Below, piece by piece: positions 1 through 6,599 of a DNA stretch of 8,184 nt. The number at the start of each line of letters is the position of its first letter. Positions within the stretch are counted from its first letter, which is position 1. The notes below the pieces were generated by a model that was not told the origin of the DNA, did not search any database, and saw nothing but the letters and a program-made list of their open reading frames with translations. The translations under genes and the position numbers were made by a program. Origin of the DNA: Synergistaceae bacterium (lineage in GTDB: Bacteria > Synergistota > Synergistia > Synergistales > Synergistaceae); assembly GCA_012513245.1 (NCBI GenBank), contig JAAZCN010000267.1, forward strand, positions 1-8,184, read 5' to 3'.

Positions 1-183
1 ATCATACTTTTCTTTTACATATGACAATGTATGCTTAACATCCCAATGGTCCTGCTGGAAGGGATCGTATCCCTCTTCCTCGCGCAGTCTCATGAGTTTG
101 TCTTTGCGCTGACGAAATATCTCCTCTTCAGGCATAATATTCTTCTTCTGCTGCTGTTCTTCTTTTTTTGTATCGTCCGCCAA
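1..183 (-). CDS. lysS: Lysyl-tRNA synthetase, N-terminal fragment (runs off the window)
   Basis: Only the first 61 codons are present; the gene continues beyond base 1. LysRS is a cytoplasmic class II synthetase that charges tRNA-Lys. After a charged, Gln/Lys-rich leader (residues 5-14), the peptide reads EIFRQRKDKLMRLREEEGYD and then PFQQDHW. This matches the usual start of bacterial LysS, a helix of the form RxxKLxxLREEGxDPF just before the OB-fold anticodon-binding domain. The catalytic domain is outside the window. I chose TTG at 181-183 because AGAGGAAG lies 8 nt upstream (192-199). GTG at 190-192 would sit on top of that site, and ATG at 133-135 (codon 17) has only a weak purine stretch. 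The gene follows dusB by 68 nt on the same strand, an order common next to coaX. Family assignment rests on the N-terminus only, so the gene call is firm but the exact start is not. Confidence 0.82.
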   Translation of the reverse strand, partial: MADDTKKEEQQQKKNIMPEEEIFRQRKDKLMRLREEEGYDPFQQDHWDVKHTLSYVKEKYD

Positions 184-191
184 TTGGATCA

Positions 192-199
192 CTTCCTCT
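192..199 (-). promoter_or_regulatory. Ribosome binding site for lysS (decides a TTG start)
   Basis: On the minus strand AGAGGAAG lies 8 nt before TTG at 183. It is the best Shine-Dalgarno match in the dusB-lysS gap and is the reason for preferring TTG over the GTG at 192 or the ATG at 135. Confidence 0.5.
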
Positions 200-251
200 G
201 TCGTTTTGTCTTTCCTTTATAAAATCTTTCCATGGGAATATCCGGAAGATA

Positions 252-1337
252 TCATAGTCCGCCTATAATTCCCCTTGGAAAATTTTCCTGTGTAAACTCA
301 ATATCCGGCAGATTCCTGACCTCCTGCCATCTGAGCAGGAGATCTTCCATTTCCTGCCATGACCTCACAATAGCTCCCCGCCTTCTCAGCTGCGCCGCAC
401 CGGAGAAACCTTTAAAGAGGGCAGCGAGCATCCTTCTTGAGATCATCAAAGCCAGAGATTGACCCTCGGTATTATAAATGCTGCGTCCAAGTTCGAGAAG
501 AAGCTCTGACTGGAAATTCAGAGATGGATCCCAATATTTTTCGGGAACATCCGCTCCCAGCTCCCTCAGCGTTTTGGGTATGATAAAAACGTCTTTTAGT
601 ATACCCCTTCCCGCAAGGACCGCTGCACAGCCTCTTCTTAAATAATCCAGGAAATCTTCCGGTTCATAGCAGTCCCCGCTGCCGCCTATCATTCCCGGAA
701 AATGTCGTGCAACCTCCTCAACAGCTTCACGTGAGGCTTTCCCTTCGTATCTTTGTGCAGGAGTTCTTCCGTGAACAAAAATAAGGTCCGCACCGCAGTC
801 AAACAGCAGATCACAGTACTCGCGTGTCGTCAAACGGCTTCCCACAGGCATGACCCTAATCTTTGCCCAGGTCGGAAGTCCGGTTTTTTTCATTGTTTTT
901 ATTATTTCTGCTGAGACTTCCGGGTGTTCCATCAGCTTTGAACCGCTGCCCTTTTTTGTGACTTTTGGCATAGGGCAGGCCATGTTTATCTGCAAAGCTT
1001 CAAATTTCCTGATGTTTAAAGCCGCCTCTGTTCCTCTGGCAATATCTTCGGCGTTTGAACCAAAGATCTGAAGGACGACAGGACGCTCCTCATCAGAACC
1101 GTAGAGCAGCTCCTTTGTCCTGCGCCCCTTATGACAAAGTCCCAGTGCACTTACCATTTCAGTGTGTACCAGTCCTGCACCCATACTTCTGTAGAATTTT
1201 CTGACCGAAGCAAATGTTATACCTGCAAGCGGTGCGAGCCAAATCGGGTTCTCTGTTTCTACTCCGCCTAGCTTTAAGGGGTATCCCGAAACCAGAGGAG
1301 AAAACAGGTCTTTCTTATTCAAATCTGTTTCTTCCAT
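252..1337 (-). CDS. dusB: tRNA-dihydrouridine synthase (Dus family, DusB-like)
   Basis: This is an FMN-dependent enzyme that reduces specific uridines to dihydrouridine in the D-loop region of tRNA, using NADPH. The 361-aa protein is slightly longer than typical DusB (about 320-330). A TIM barrel spans about residues 25-255. It carries the FMN-binding APLAG loop (35-39), the INMACP motif with the presumed catalytic Cys121, KIR with Lys159, HGRTPAQRYEGKA (189-201), a GGSGD phosphate-binding loop (218-222) and AGRG (242-245). The C-terminal part (about 260-361) would be the helical tRNA-binding domain. The ATG start lies inside the end of coaX (23-nt overlap), with AGGA 6 nt upstream, suggesting translational coupling. 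lysS follows 68 nt downstream. The family is certain. The DusB subgroup is inferred from similarity and the coaX-dus-lysS context, and the substrate uridine cannot be read from sequence. Confidence 0.93.
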   Translation of the reverse strand: MEETDLNKKDLFSPLVSGYPLKLGGVETENPIWLAPLAGITFASVRKFYRSMGAGLVHTEMVSALGLCHKGRRTKELLYGSDEERPVVLQIFGSNAEDIARGTEAALNIRKFEALQINMACPMPKVTKKGSGSKLMEHPEVSAEIIKTMKKTGLPTWAKIRVMPVGSRLTTREYCDLLFDCGADLIFVHGRTPAQRYEGKASREAVEEVARHFPGMIGGSGDCYEPEDFLDYLRRGCAAVLAGRGILKDVFIIPKTLRELGADVPEKYWDPSLNFQSELLLELGRSIYNTEGQSLALMISRRMLAALFKGFSGAAQLRRRGAIVRSWQEMEDLLLRWQEVRNLPDIEFTQENFPRGIIGGL

Positions 1338-2082
1338 AGATGATCCTGAGACCTTCGATCGTAAGCCACGGGTCGACCTCTTTTACTATATCGGAGTGCC
1401 GGGCAAGTATCGATGCGTGTCCCCCTGTAGCCACAACACGACAGGGGCCTCCCAGTTCTTTGAAGACTCCTCTGAGCAGAGTATCCACAAGTCCGACTGT
1501 TCCGTAAACCATTCCTGATTGTATGGCCTCTGTAGTGTCCTCTCCGATGTAGTGCCCCGGAGCCTCGAGTGAAATCTGAGGAAGCTTGGCTGTACGCGAA
1601 AAAAGAGATTCCATTCCAAGTTCCATCCCCGGTGCGATCGTTCCGCCGATATATGCTCCATCGGCTGAGATAACATCAAGCGTTATTGCCGTGCCAAGAT
1701 CTACGATGATGAGGGGTGTTCCATATTTTTCAACACCGGCAACTGCGTTCAGCAGTCTGTCAGCTCCAAGCCCCGCCGGATTTTTTATCCTGACCTTAAG
1801 ACCCGTATCAAGGTCTTGAGTCACTTTGAGACAGGGTACGCCGACGTAATTCTTTATCCCCTCCATAAACATCTCATCGAGCGAGGGTACGACGCTTGCA
1901 TATATCGAAGCCCGTATCATAGCTTTTGAGATCCCCGAGGCACTGAGAAGCCCAAGTATCATAAAGCCTACCTCATCCGCCGTCTGTTTCCTTGAGGTCA
2001 GTCTCCAGTGGTTTGTCAATTTTTTGCCTTCAAAGATCCCCATAACAGTATTTGTATTTCCAACATCGAGCACGAGCAGCAT
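1315..2082 (-). CDS. coaX: Type III pantothenate kinase
   Basis: It phosphorylates pantothenate with ATP, the first committed step of coenzyme A synthesis, in the cytoplasm. CoaX enzymes belong to the ASKHA fold and typically need a monovalent cation and resist CoA feedback. The 255-aa length is normal for the family. Hallmarks are the N-terminal phosphate loop DVGNTN (6-11), NPAGLGADR (101-109, with the conserved acidic Asp108), DLGTA (128-132), GGTIAPG (146-152) and the nucleotide-site ATGGHA (218-223). The ATG start has a strong GGAGG (2091-2095) 8 nt upstream. The gene lies 97 nt downstream of comEC and overlaps dusB by 23 nt. I saw no convincing promoter in the comEC-coaX gap, so it is probably expressed from the common operon. 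No residue appears missing. Confidence 0.97.
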   Translation of the reverse strand: MLLVLDVGNTNTVMGIFEGKKLTNHWRLTSRKQTADEVGFMILGLLSASGISKAMIRASIYASVVPSLDEMFMEGIKNYVGVPCLKVTQDLDTGLKVRIKNPAGLGADRLLNAVAGVEKYGTPLIIVDLGTAITLDVISADGAYIGGTIAPGMELGMESLFSRTAKLPQISLEAPGHYIGEDTTEAIQSGMVYGTVGLVDTLLRGVFKELGGPCRVVATGGHASILARHSDIVKEVDPWLTIEGLRIIYGRNRFE

Positions 2083-2179
2083 ATATCATTCCTCCAGTAG
2101 AGAAATTGTAATGAACATGATCCAGCATCAGGTAGAAAGATTCTATGTTTGAGCAAAGATATCCCCTATTTTACAACAA

Positions 2180-3610
2180 TCAGGCGAATAAGAGGACCAG
2201 AAGAGAAAACATAAGAACCGCGGCAGGAGTTCTTTTTAAAGATATTCCCGAGGCGTAGGATGCGGTGGCAAAAAAAAGTACAACAGCAAAAACCGTAAGA
2301 GGTAGTGTTGAGACAACGTTCCATGGCATTATTTCAACAAGTTTTTCAGAGAGGATGTCCCAGCTTTCAAGCAGATACTCGCATACATCAGCTATCTCCC
2401 GGTTGAACGGCAGGCCAAGAAAAGCCGGAAGCGAACATAGAAAGACAAGGGGGAATATAATGGCAAAAAGCGGTATCGCCGCAATATTGATAAAAAGCCC
2501 AACGACCGGAACTTTTCCAAAGGCGGAGGCTATCAATGGTGCGGTTACAAACCAAACTGCTGCTGACCCTATTAAGACTCCATACTTATTCTCTTTGATG
2601 ATTCCGGCTGCAGCACAGATGGAAAGTGCAGCCAGCATCGAAAGTCTCCACCCGATATCATGAAAGGTCCAGGGATCCCAAAGCAACATTGCTATGCCTG
2701 CAACGCTGACACTGTTAAAGGGGCTGGAAGGTTTTCCAAAGAGAAGCCCCATAAGATATACCTGCAGCATTATACCCGCCCTGACACCCCCGGCAGGGAA
2801 TCCGGCCAGTGCGACATAAGACCAGACAAGTGATGATATGGTCACGACCTTCATCCTGCCCCTCTTTAGGAGAAGTCCGGCAAATGCGGCCAGTATACCC
2901 ACGTGGAAGCCGGAGACTGCGAGAAGATGTACTGTCCCGGCTTTCCGGTGTCTTTCGGTGAGTTTTTTGTCCCTTATTCCAAGGGTTAGAGCAAGCATAT
3001 AACCTGACATCAGATCCGGCAGATCCTCACGTATTTTATTTTCTAAAAAATTCCGCCATCTGTAGATCCCTCTCGGCGGAGCAGTAACTTTAAGATCAAG
3101 GGGTATTATCTTTTTTAGAGCCCCTTTTGACCTCCAGTAGAGGTATTCATCAAAACCACCTCTACTCTCCGCCCTTTTGAAATCGAAAAGAGCGCCTCTT
3201 AAACTTATTCCGGACCCCTCCGCCGGAACGATGGATGGGTGGGAGTAGGCAACCACCTTTCCGTAGTCTGTGGATATAAGGAGAGCCTTACTGCTGCCCC
3301 ATTGCCTGGTGTACAATACTTTGCCATCAGATCTTATCGTGGAGGGGATCCTCGGTTCGAAAGCGATCCTTATGTTCAGACAGAGAGAGGCAGCAAATGT
3401 CAAAAGTATTACCAATGTGAAGGTCGAGATCCAGCCACCGGTAGGAGAGGCAGTTCCGGTCAATACCCATGAAGAAGCGACCAGCACTGAAATAACTGCT
3501 GAAATAAGCGGAGGATATCCTACATAGGAAAAATATAGGGAAAAGCAGATGCCGAGCAGTGTTACGAAGGCGGGCGCGTATGAGAGCGGACCGTTCCTCT
3601 TATTGCGCAA
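2180..3610 (-). CDS. comEC: ComEC-type DNA uptake channel lacking the C-terminal metallo-beta-lactamase domain
   Basis: This polytopic inner-membrane protein is the presumed channel for single-stranded DNA in natural transformation. The 476 residues hold an N-terminal membrane part (about 10-80), a DUF4131/OB-like soluble domain (about 95-178, including GGFDEYLYWRSKGALK), and the Competence domain (about 200-455). The family signature HLLAVSGFHVG is at 228-238, RAGIMLQVYLMGLLFG follows at 277-292, and WDPW..DIGWRLSMLAALSI is at 311-331. The protein ends in a hydrophobic helix (462-476). Classical ComEC proteins of Bacillus type are about 750-780 aa and continue into a metallo-beta-lactamase-like domain. 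None follows here: the next 97 nt are non-coding and then coaX begins. The start is TTG, overlapping the comEA stop by 11 nt. An in-frame TGA lies two codons upstream, no ATG occurs before residue 201, and the Shine-Dalgarno is weak, so coupling to comEA is likely. Confidence 0.93.
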   Translation of the reverse strand: MRNKRNGPLSYAPAFVTLLGICFSLYFSYVGYPPLISAVISVLVASSWVLTGTASPTGGWISTFTLVILLTFAASLCLNIRIAFEPRIPSTIRSDGKVLYTRQWGSSKALLISTDYGKVVAYSHPSIVPAEGSGISLRGALFDFKRAESRGGFDEYLYWRSKGALKKIIPLDLKVTAPPRGIYRWRNFLENKIREDLPDLMSGYMLALTLGIRDKKLTERHRKAGTVHLLAVSGFHVGILAAFAGLLLKRGRMKVVTISSLVWSYVALAGFPAGGVRAGIMLQVYLMGLLFGKPSSPFNSVSVAGIAMLLWDPWTFHDIGWRLSMLAALSICAAAGIIKENKYGVLIGSAAVWFVTAPLIASAFGKVPVVGLFINIAAIPLFAIIFPLVFLCSLPAFLGLPFNREIADVCEYLLESWDILSEKLVEIMPWNVVSTLPLTVFAVVLFFATASYASGISLKRTPAAVLMFSLLVLLFA

Positions 3611-4307
3611 CTGTCACTAGATTCTTTACTGAGTTATATTTAGCGGGACCTATTCCTTTGATAAGAAGAAGATCCTCTGTCCTTTTATAAGTCCCGTTTT
3701 TTTCTCTGTAGTCGATTATCAGCTGTGCTGTTTTTGGGCCTACTCCGGGAAGTTTTTCCAAGTCTTCCTGACTTGCTGTGTTGATATTTATGAGTTTTTC
3801 GGATACTCCCGGACTAATGCTGCCCGTGTTGGTAACAGGTTGGACAGATCCGGCCGACGACTGCTGCCGGGACGCCGTTTCTCCCTTCGAGGGGAATTTA
3901 ATGTGAGCGCCATCCTGAAGCATTGCAGCCAGGTTGACTGCTTCCTGATCCGCTTCCACAGCAAAACCGCCTGTTACCTCAAGTGCCTGGTATATTCTGG
4001 ATCCGGCAGGTATCCTGTAGACCCCCGGCTTTTTAACGGAACCGGTTATGTAAACGACCCACTCTTCTTTTTGGGCTTCGGTCTTTCCCGAACTTACAGA
4101 AGCTACCTGAGATGAGGCTGCGGATTTTGAAGTTGAAACATCTATCGTATCCTCCATCACCGGCATCATGTTAACAGTCGTTTCACCTATCGTGTCCTGT
4201 CCAAAGCGACCCTTGAAAGAATGGAGAAGTATCGTAGCTGCGACGAAGCATACCAATCCGAGGATCAACAATAAATAGTTACGCTTGTTTCCGCCCTCTC
4301 CATACAT
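3600..4307 (-). CDS. comEA: ComEA-type DNA receptor (membrane anchor, SLBB and helix-hairpin-helix domains)
   Basis: It binds double-stranded DNA outside the inner membrane and hands it to ComEC during transformation. The 235-aa protein has a short N-terminus, one transmembrane helix (about 11-30), and a low-complexity Ser/Thr-rich linker (about 40-80). An SLBB domain begins VVYITGSVKKPGVYRIPAGS (84-103) and runs to about 138. A second Ser/Gly-rich linker follows, and then a C-terminal ComEA helix-hairpin-helix domain (172-235) with ININTA (173-178), LPGVGPKTA (186-194) and IKGIG (216-220). This domain order matches Bacillus-type ComEA rather than the short periplasmic form of many Gram-negatives. 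The ATG start has AGAGGT 6 nt upstream, inside the 15-nt gap after miaB. The comEC start overlaps its end, supporting a joint role. Confidence 0.95.
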   Translation of the reverse strand: MYGEGGNKRNYLLLILGLVCFVAATILLHSFKGRFGQDTIGETTVNMMPVMEDTIDVSTSKSAASSQVASVSSGKTEAQKEEWVVYITGSVKKPGVYRIPAGSRIYQALEVTGGFAVEADQEAVNLAAMLQDGAHIKFPSKGETASRQQSSAGSVQPVTNTGSISPGVSEKLININTASQEDLEKLPGVGPKTAQLIIDYREKNGTYKRTEDLLLIKGIGPAKYNSVKNLVTVAQ

Positions 4308-4322
4308 GAAAAGACCTCTTTT

Positions 4323-5690
4323 CTAAATTATTTCTCCCTCAAGTGACCAGTGACTTGCCCTTACTATCTCTACATCTATGTATTTGCCCATGTATTCGGG
4401 ATCGCCTTTTATTATAACGACCTTATCTGTCTTGGTCCTACCCTGCAGTAACCCCTCACCTTTAGGCGCAGGTGCGTCAACAAGGATCTCAAATTTCCTG
4501 CCCAAATATTCCTCATTAAGTTCACGGGCAAGCGACGATTGCATCTCGTTCATTTCGTTCAGTCTGGCAGCTTTTACCTCTTTGTCGACCTGACCTTCCA
4601 TAAGAGCTGCCTTTGTCCCCTCCCGAGGAGAGTAAGCCGCTGTATGGACGATATCAAATTTGAACTCTTTAAGCAGATCGTAAGAATCCCTGAAATCTTC
4701 TTCTGTTTCGGTTGGAAAACCTACTATCAAATCCGTACTGAGACTAACATCAGGAAGTACTGAACGTATCTTTTTTATCAGATCAATATACTGATCCCTT
4801 GTATATCCTCTGTTCATCTTCTGCAGGATCCTATCACTTCCCGACTGCACAGGAAGGTTTATCGCCCTGCAGATCATGGGGGTTTCAGCCATTATATCAA
4901 GGATATCCTCATCGAAATCCTTGGGATGCGATGTTGTAAAACGGAGACGTTTTATGCCTTTGATCTTTGAGACATCTTTAAGAAGTGATGCGAAAGCATG
5001 TTTTTCTTTTAAATCCTTGCCATAAGCATCGACATTCTGACCAAGCAGCGTGATCTCAGAGACACCTGATGCCGCAAGCACTCCAGCCTCTTTTATTATC
5101 TCACTGTGGTTTCTGGATTGGAGCCTCCCTCTGACATAGGGGACGATACAATATGTGCAGAACCTGTCGCATCCGTAAGTTATAGTCAAAAAGGCTTTGA
5201 AGGGGTTATCACGTTCTGTAGGAACAACTTCGAGGTCTTCAAGAGCTCTGGGGTCATCGTCCATGAAAAATCTTTGTTTACCGTCTAAGAATGAGTCCTC
5301 TATACCCTGAGGTACCAGACCAAGATGCCTCGGGCCGGAGATAAGTTTTACGCATTCAAATTTTTTTGATATAGACAAACCTATTCTTTGTGCCATGCAG
5401 CCCACCAGAGCTACAGCAGGGGAACCTGTCTTTCTGTATCGGACGTCATAGCGACCTATCTCGCTGGACACCTTATGCTCGGCTTTCTCTCTTATACTGC
5501 AGGTGACAAGAACGACTACATCCGCGCTATCCTGCGGTTTCTCTTCCCAACCCATGTGGATCAGAGCTGTTCTTATCCTGTCTCCATCGTATTCGTTCAT
5601 CTGACAGCCAAAGACTCTTATTGCAAAGCTTTTCAAATCTTTATCCCCTTTACCCACTCTCTTTACCCTAGGCATTATATGCCTAGACAA
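4323..5690 (-). CDS. miaB: tRNA-2-methylthio-N6-isopentenyladenosine-37 methylthiotransferase
   Basis: This radical-SAM enzyme converts i6A37 to ms2i6A37 in tRNAs reading UNN codons. The 455-aa length is typical. Domains are the UPF0004 methylthiotransferase domain (about 20-130), with auxiliary-cluster cysteines Cys29 (FGCQMN), Cys64 (TCSIREKAEHK) and Cys98 (GCMAQ). The radical-SAM barrel follows, with CDRFCTYC giving Cys174, Cys178 and Cys181. A C-terminal TRAM domain (about 390-450) completes it. FGCQMN and LLGQNVDAYG favour MiaB over RimO or MtaB. It is the first gene of the minus-strand cluster. The start is uncertain. TTG at 5690 gives the longest frame with a weak GGA 8 nt upstream, while ATG at 5675 (codon 6) has AGG 6 nt upstream and is at least as likely. 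A divergent promoter region lies immediately upstream. Confidence 0.96.
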   Translation of the reverse strand: MSRHIMPRVKRVGKGDKDLKSFAIRVFGCQMNEYDGDRIRTALIHMGWEEKPQDSADVVVLVTCSIREKAEHKVSSEIGRYDVRYRKTGSPAVALVGCMAQRIGLSISKKFECVKLISGPRHLGLVPQGIEDSFLDGKQRFFMDDDPRALEDLEVVPTERDNPFKAFLTITYGCDRFCTYCIVPYVRGRLQSRNHSEIIKEAGVLAASGVSEITLLGQNVDAYGKDLKEKHAFASLLKDVSKIKGIKRLRFTTSHPKDFDEDILDIMAETPMICRAINLPVQSGSDRILQKMNRGYTRDQYIDLIKKIRSVLPDVSLSTDLIVGFPTETEEDFRDSYDLLKEFKFDIVHTAAYSPREGTKAALMEGQVDKEVKAARLNEMNEMQSSLARELNEEYLGRKFEILVDAPAPKGEGLLQGRTKTDKVVIIKGDPEYMGKYIDVEIVRASHWSLEGEII

Positions 5691-5741
5691 AGAAATTTTC
5701 CACTTTGCACTGTATAATATATCGGTATCGGAGGTGTATAA
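5691..5741. promoter_or_regulatory. Divergent promoter region between miaB and the exported-protein gene, with overlapping -10 boxes
   Basis: The 51-bp gap contains a perfect TATAAT on the plus strand (5713-5718). On the minus strand TATTAT occupies 5719-5714, so the two -10 boxes share five base pairs. The minus-strand box has a partial -35 (TTTATA, 4 of 6 to TTGACA) at the standard 17-nt spacing, at 5742-5737. It would start miaB transcripts near 5707, a leader of only about 17-32 nt. The plus-strand box has no good -35 at 16-18 nt. GGAGGTG at 5730-5736 is the ribosome binding site of the plus gene. If both boxes are used, the two polymerases cannot bind at once. This was read by eye. Confidence 0.5.
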
Positions 5742-6215
5742 ATGAAAAAAATTACCCTATTATCTCTTGCACTGCTAATGCTTTTCTTTAATATATCTCT
5801 CTCTTCGGCCCAGGTGACGGACGCCCTGCCCGAGATCGAGGGATGGATAAACGGTGAACTAAGAAAGACAGAATTTGACACTGTCTCCGGTAAAAGGGGC
5901 TTCTGGCTCGAAAGAGATTACAGACACACTGTAGGAGTGCCTTTTCATGCGGTGTGGATGGAAGGCTCGGGAGACAAGGGCTGGACTCCTCCGGAAAAAG
6001 AGATCTCGGCGGATGACGGCCCGCTTGGCACAGGGGCTTCATACAAAACCCTTTATGTAATGGGAGAAAAGGCAATACTTGAACATCATCCTGTGACCGG
6101 TTACAGCCTCTCTGTCAAAGTAGGCAAAAAAGGAACTCTCACACTGGAGTCGATAATAGCCACTGAGGAAGAGATGGCTGCAGCAGCTGAAGTCCTGGTC
6201 GGCAGGATCAACTGA
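5742..6215 (+). CDS. Small exported protein of unknown function
   Basis: I do not recognise this family. The 157-aa product starts MKKITLLSLALLMLFF, a classic Sec signal peptide (positive end, hydrophobic core at 4-19), with a likely signal peptidase I site after SSA (21-23). The mature part of about 134 residues has no cysteine, so it is not a lipoprotein, and it has no further membrane segment. It is mixed-charge and rich in Gly and aromatic residues in its middle (FWLERDYRH at 54-62, HAVWMEGSGDKGWTPP at 69-84). It ends in beta-like stretches (YSLSVKVGKKGTLTLES, 121-137) and a short acidic/Ala helix (141-157). The ATG is preceded by GGAGGTG at 5 nt, a strong site. It is transcribed divergently from miaB and convergently with metA. 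A periplasmic or secreted role is inferred from the signal peptide only. Confidence 0.88.
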   Translation: MKKITLLSLALLMLFFNISLSSAQVTDALPEIEGWINGELRKTEFDTVSGKRGFWLERDYRHTVGVPFHAVWMEGSGDKGWTPPEKEISADDGPLGTGASYKTLYVMGEKAILEHHPVTGYSLSVKVGKKGTLTLESIIATEEEMAAAAEVLVGRIN

Positions 6216-6266
6216 CATTTCGATAAGTAACTTGGTCTTAAAATCTTTGCTAAGCAATTGTAAGGG

Positions 6267-6368
6267 CTGCGGCAGACTAGCTGCCGCGGGTAATTGTGGC
6301 GTCTATGCCACGGAGAATTTGCGACAAAAAACGTCGCGGAGAATTTGCGGTGAAAACCTCACCGCGGA
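6267..6368. repeat. Array of four tandem hairpins joined by a conserved linker
   Basis: The four stems are GCGGCAG/CTGCCGC (6269-6275 with 6281-6287, extendable by two pairs), GTGGC/GCCAC (6296-6300, 6307-6311), GCGAC/GTCGC (6321-6325, 6333-6337) and GCGGTG/CACCGC (6347-6352, 6360-6365). Loops are 5-7 nt and differ. GGAGAATTT follows stems 2 and 3 exactly (6312-6320, 6338-6346). GGAGAAT follows stem 4 (6366-6372) and a related GGGTAATT follows stem 1. Linker spacing is 26 and 28 nt. The stems differ in sequence yet each is fully self-complementary. No T-run follows any of them, so they are not classical intrinsic terminators, although they sit where terminators of the convergent genes would be. 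Confidence 0.7.
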
Positions 6369-6376
6369 GAATGAGA

Positions 6377-6440
6377 GCGTAGGGGCGTAGGAGCGGGCAA
6401 GCGGTTGGCAAGCGTTGGCAAGCAATGGGCGAGCGGTTGT
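6377..6440. repeat. Short tandem repeats, period about 8-12 bp (GCGTAGG and GGCAAGC units)
   Basis: Two 8-bp units GCGTAGGG/GCGTAGGA (6377-6392) lead into four units: GGGCAAGCGGTT (6395-6406), GGCAAGCGTT (6407-6416), GGCAAGCAAT (6417-6426) and GGGCGAGCGGTT (6427-6438). The shared core is GGC(A/G)AGC followed by a purine/T tail. The same four-unit array, slightly diverged, occurs at 7820-7866. Confidence 0.75.
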
Positions 6441-6454
6441 CTTTAAAAAATGGC

Positions 6455-6496
6455 GGAGCAAATGGTCCCTTTCCGTCATCCTCGTATGCTCCTTTT
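6455..6496. terminator. Possible bidirectional terminator (GGAGCA/TGCTCC inverted repeat)
   Basis: GGAGCA (6455-6460) and TGCTCC (6487-6492) form a perfect 6-bp inverted repeat with a long 26-nt loop. On the plus strand it is followed by TTTT (6493-6496). On the minus strand the distal arm is followed, after GCCA, by a run of six T (complement of 6445-6450). The position between convergent genes fits. The long loop and short stem make this a weak call. Confidence 0.3.
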
Positions 6497-6541
6497 ATCC
6501 GTCATCCTTTTTTGTTTTAGAATCGGGAATCCACAAGGATG
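6473..6541. repeat. CCGTCATCC repeat pair with an inverted CATCCTT/AAGGATG
   Basis: CCGTCATCC occurs at 6473-6481 and again at 6499-6507. From the second copy, CATCCTT (6503-6509) is perfectly inverted as AAGGATG (6535-6541), and GGGAATCCA lies at 6525-6533. The layout (GTCATCC, spacer, GGGAATCCA) resembles the widespread intergenic palindromes of the GTCATCCC...GGGAATCCA type. A better preserved copy is at 7936-7970. Confidence 0.55.
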
Positions 6542-6546
6542 TTAAC

Positions 6547-6599
6547 CTGTGTCAAGATAAGGTCGAAAACCAAGAGCAGACCTCGTGTTGACGACACAG
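6547..6599. repeat. Two-part inverted repeat just past the metA stop codon
   Basis: CTGTGTC (6547-6553) pairs perfectly with GACACAG (6593-6599). Nested inside, AGGTC (6560-6564) pairs with GACCT (6579-6583). The structure lies 8 nt beyond the metA TAA on the metA transcript. No T-run follows it, so it could protect the mRNA 3' end rather than terminate, or it could be part of the neighbouring repeat. Confidence 0.4.

Noticed and set aside
31..222. A 63-codon hydrophobic open frame on the plus strand
   Set aside because: Antisense to the lysS start region. The poly-Phe/Leu stretch is the complement of the Lys/Gln/Glu-rich LysS leader.
672..686. Unusual Ser in the Dus phosphate-binding loop (GGSGD instead of the common NGD)
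   Set aside because: Ser-Gly-Asp at this place also occurs in other Dus proteins as I recall, so it is not evidence of altered function.
2083..2179. A frameshifted remainder of the ComEC metallo-beta-lactamase domain, or a coaX promoter
   Set aside because: The gap is only 97 nt with stops in all minus-strand frames, and no -35/-10 pair with acceptable spacing was found.
2265..2663. A 132-codon open frame on the plus strand
   Set aside because: Antisense to the ComEC membrane domain; Ser/Thr/Lys-rich translation typical of the complement of hydrophobic codons.
6296..6372. CRISPR-like array (conserved 9-nt repeat, period 26-28)
   Set aside because: The conserved part is far too short for a CRISPR repeat, the intervening parts are palindromes rather than unique spacers, and no cas genes are present.
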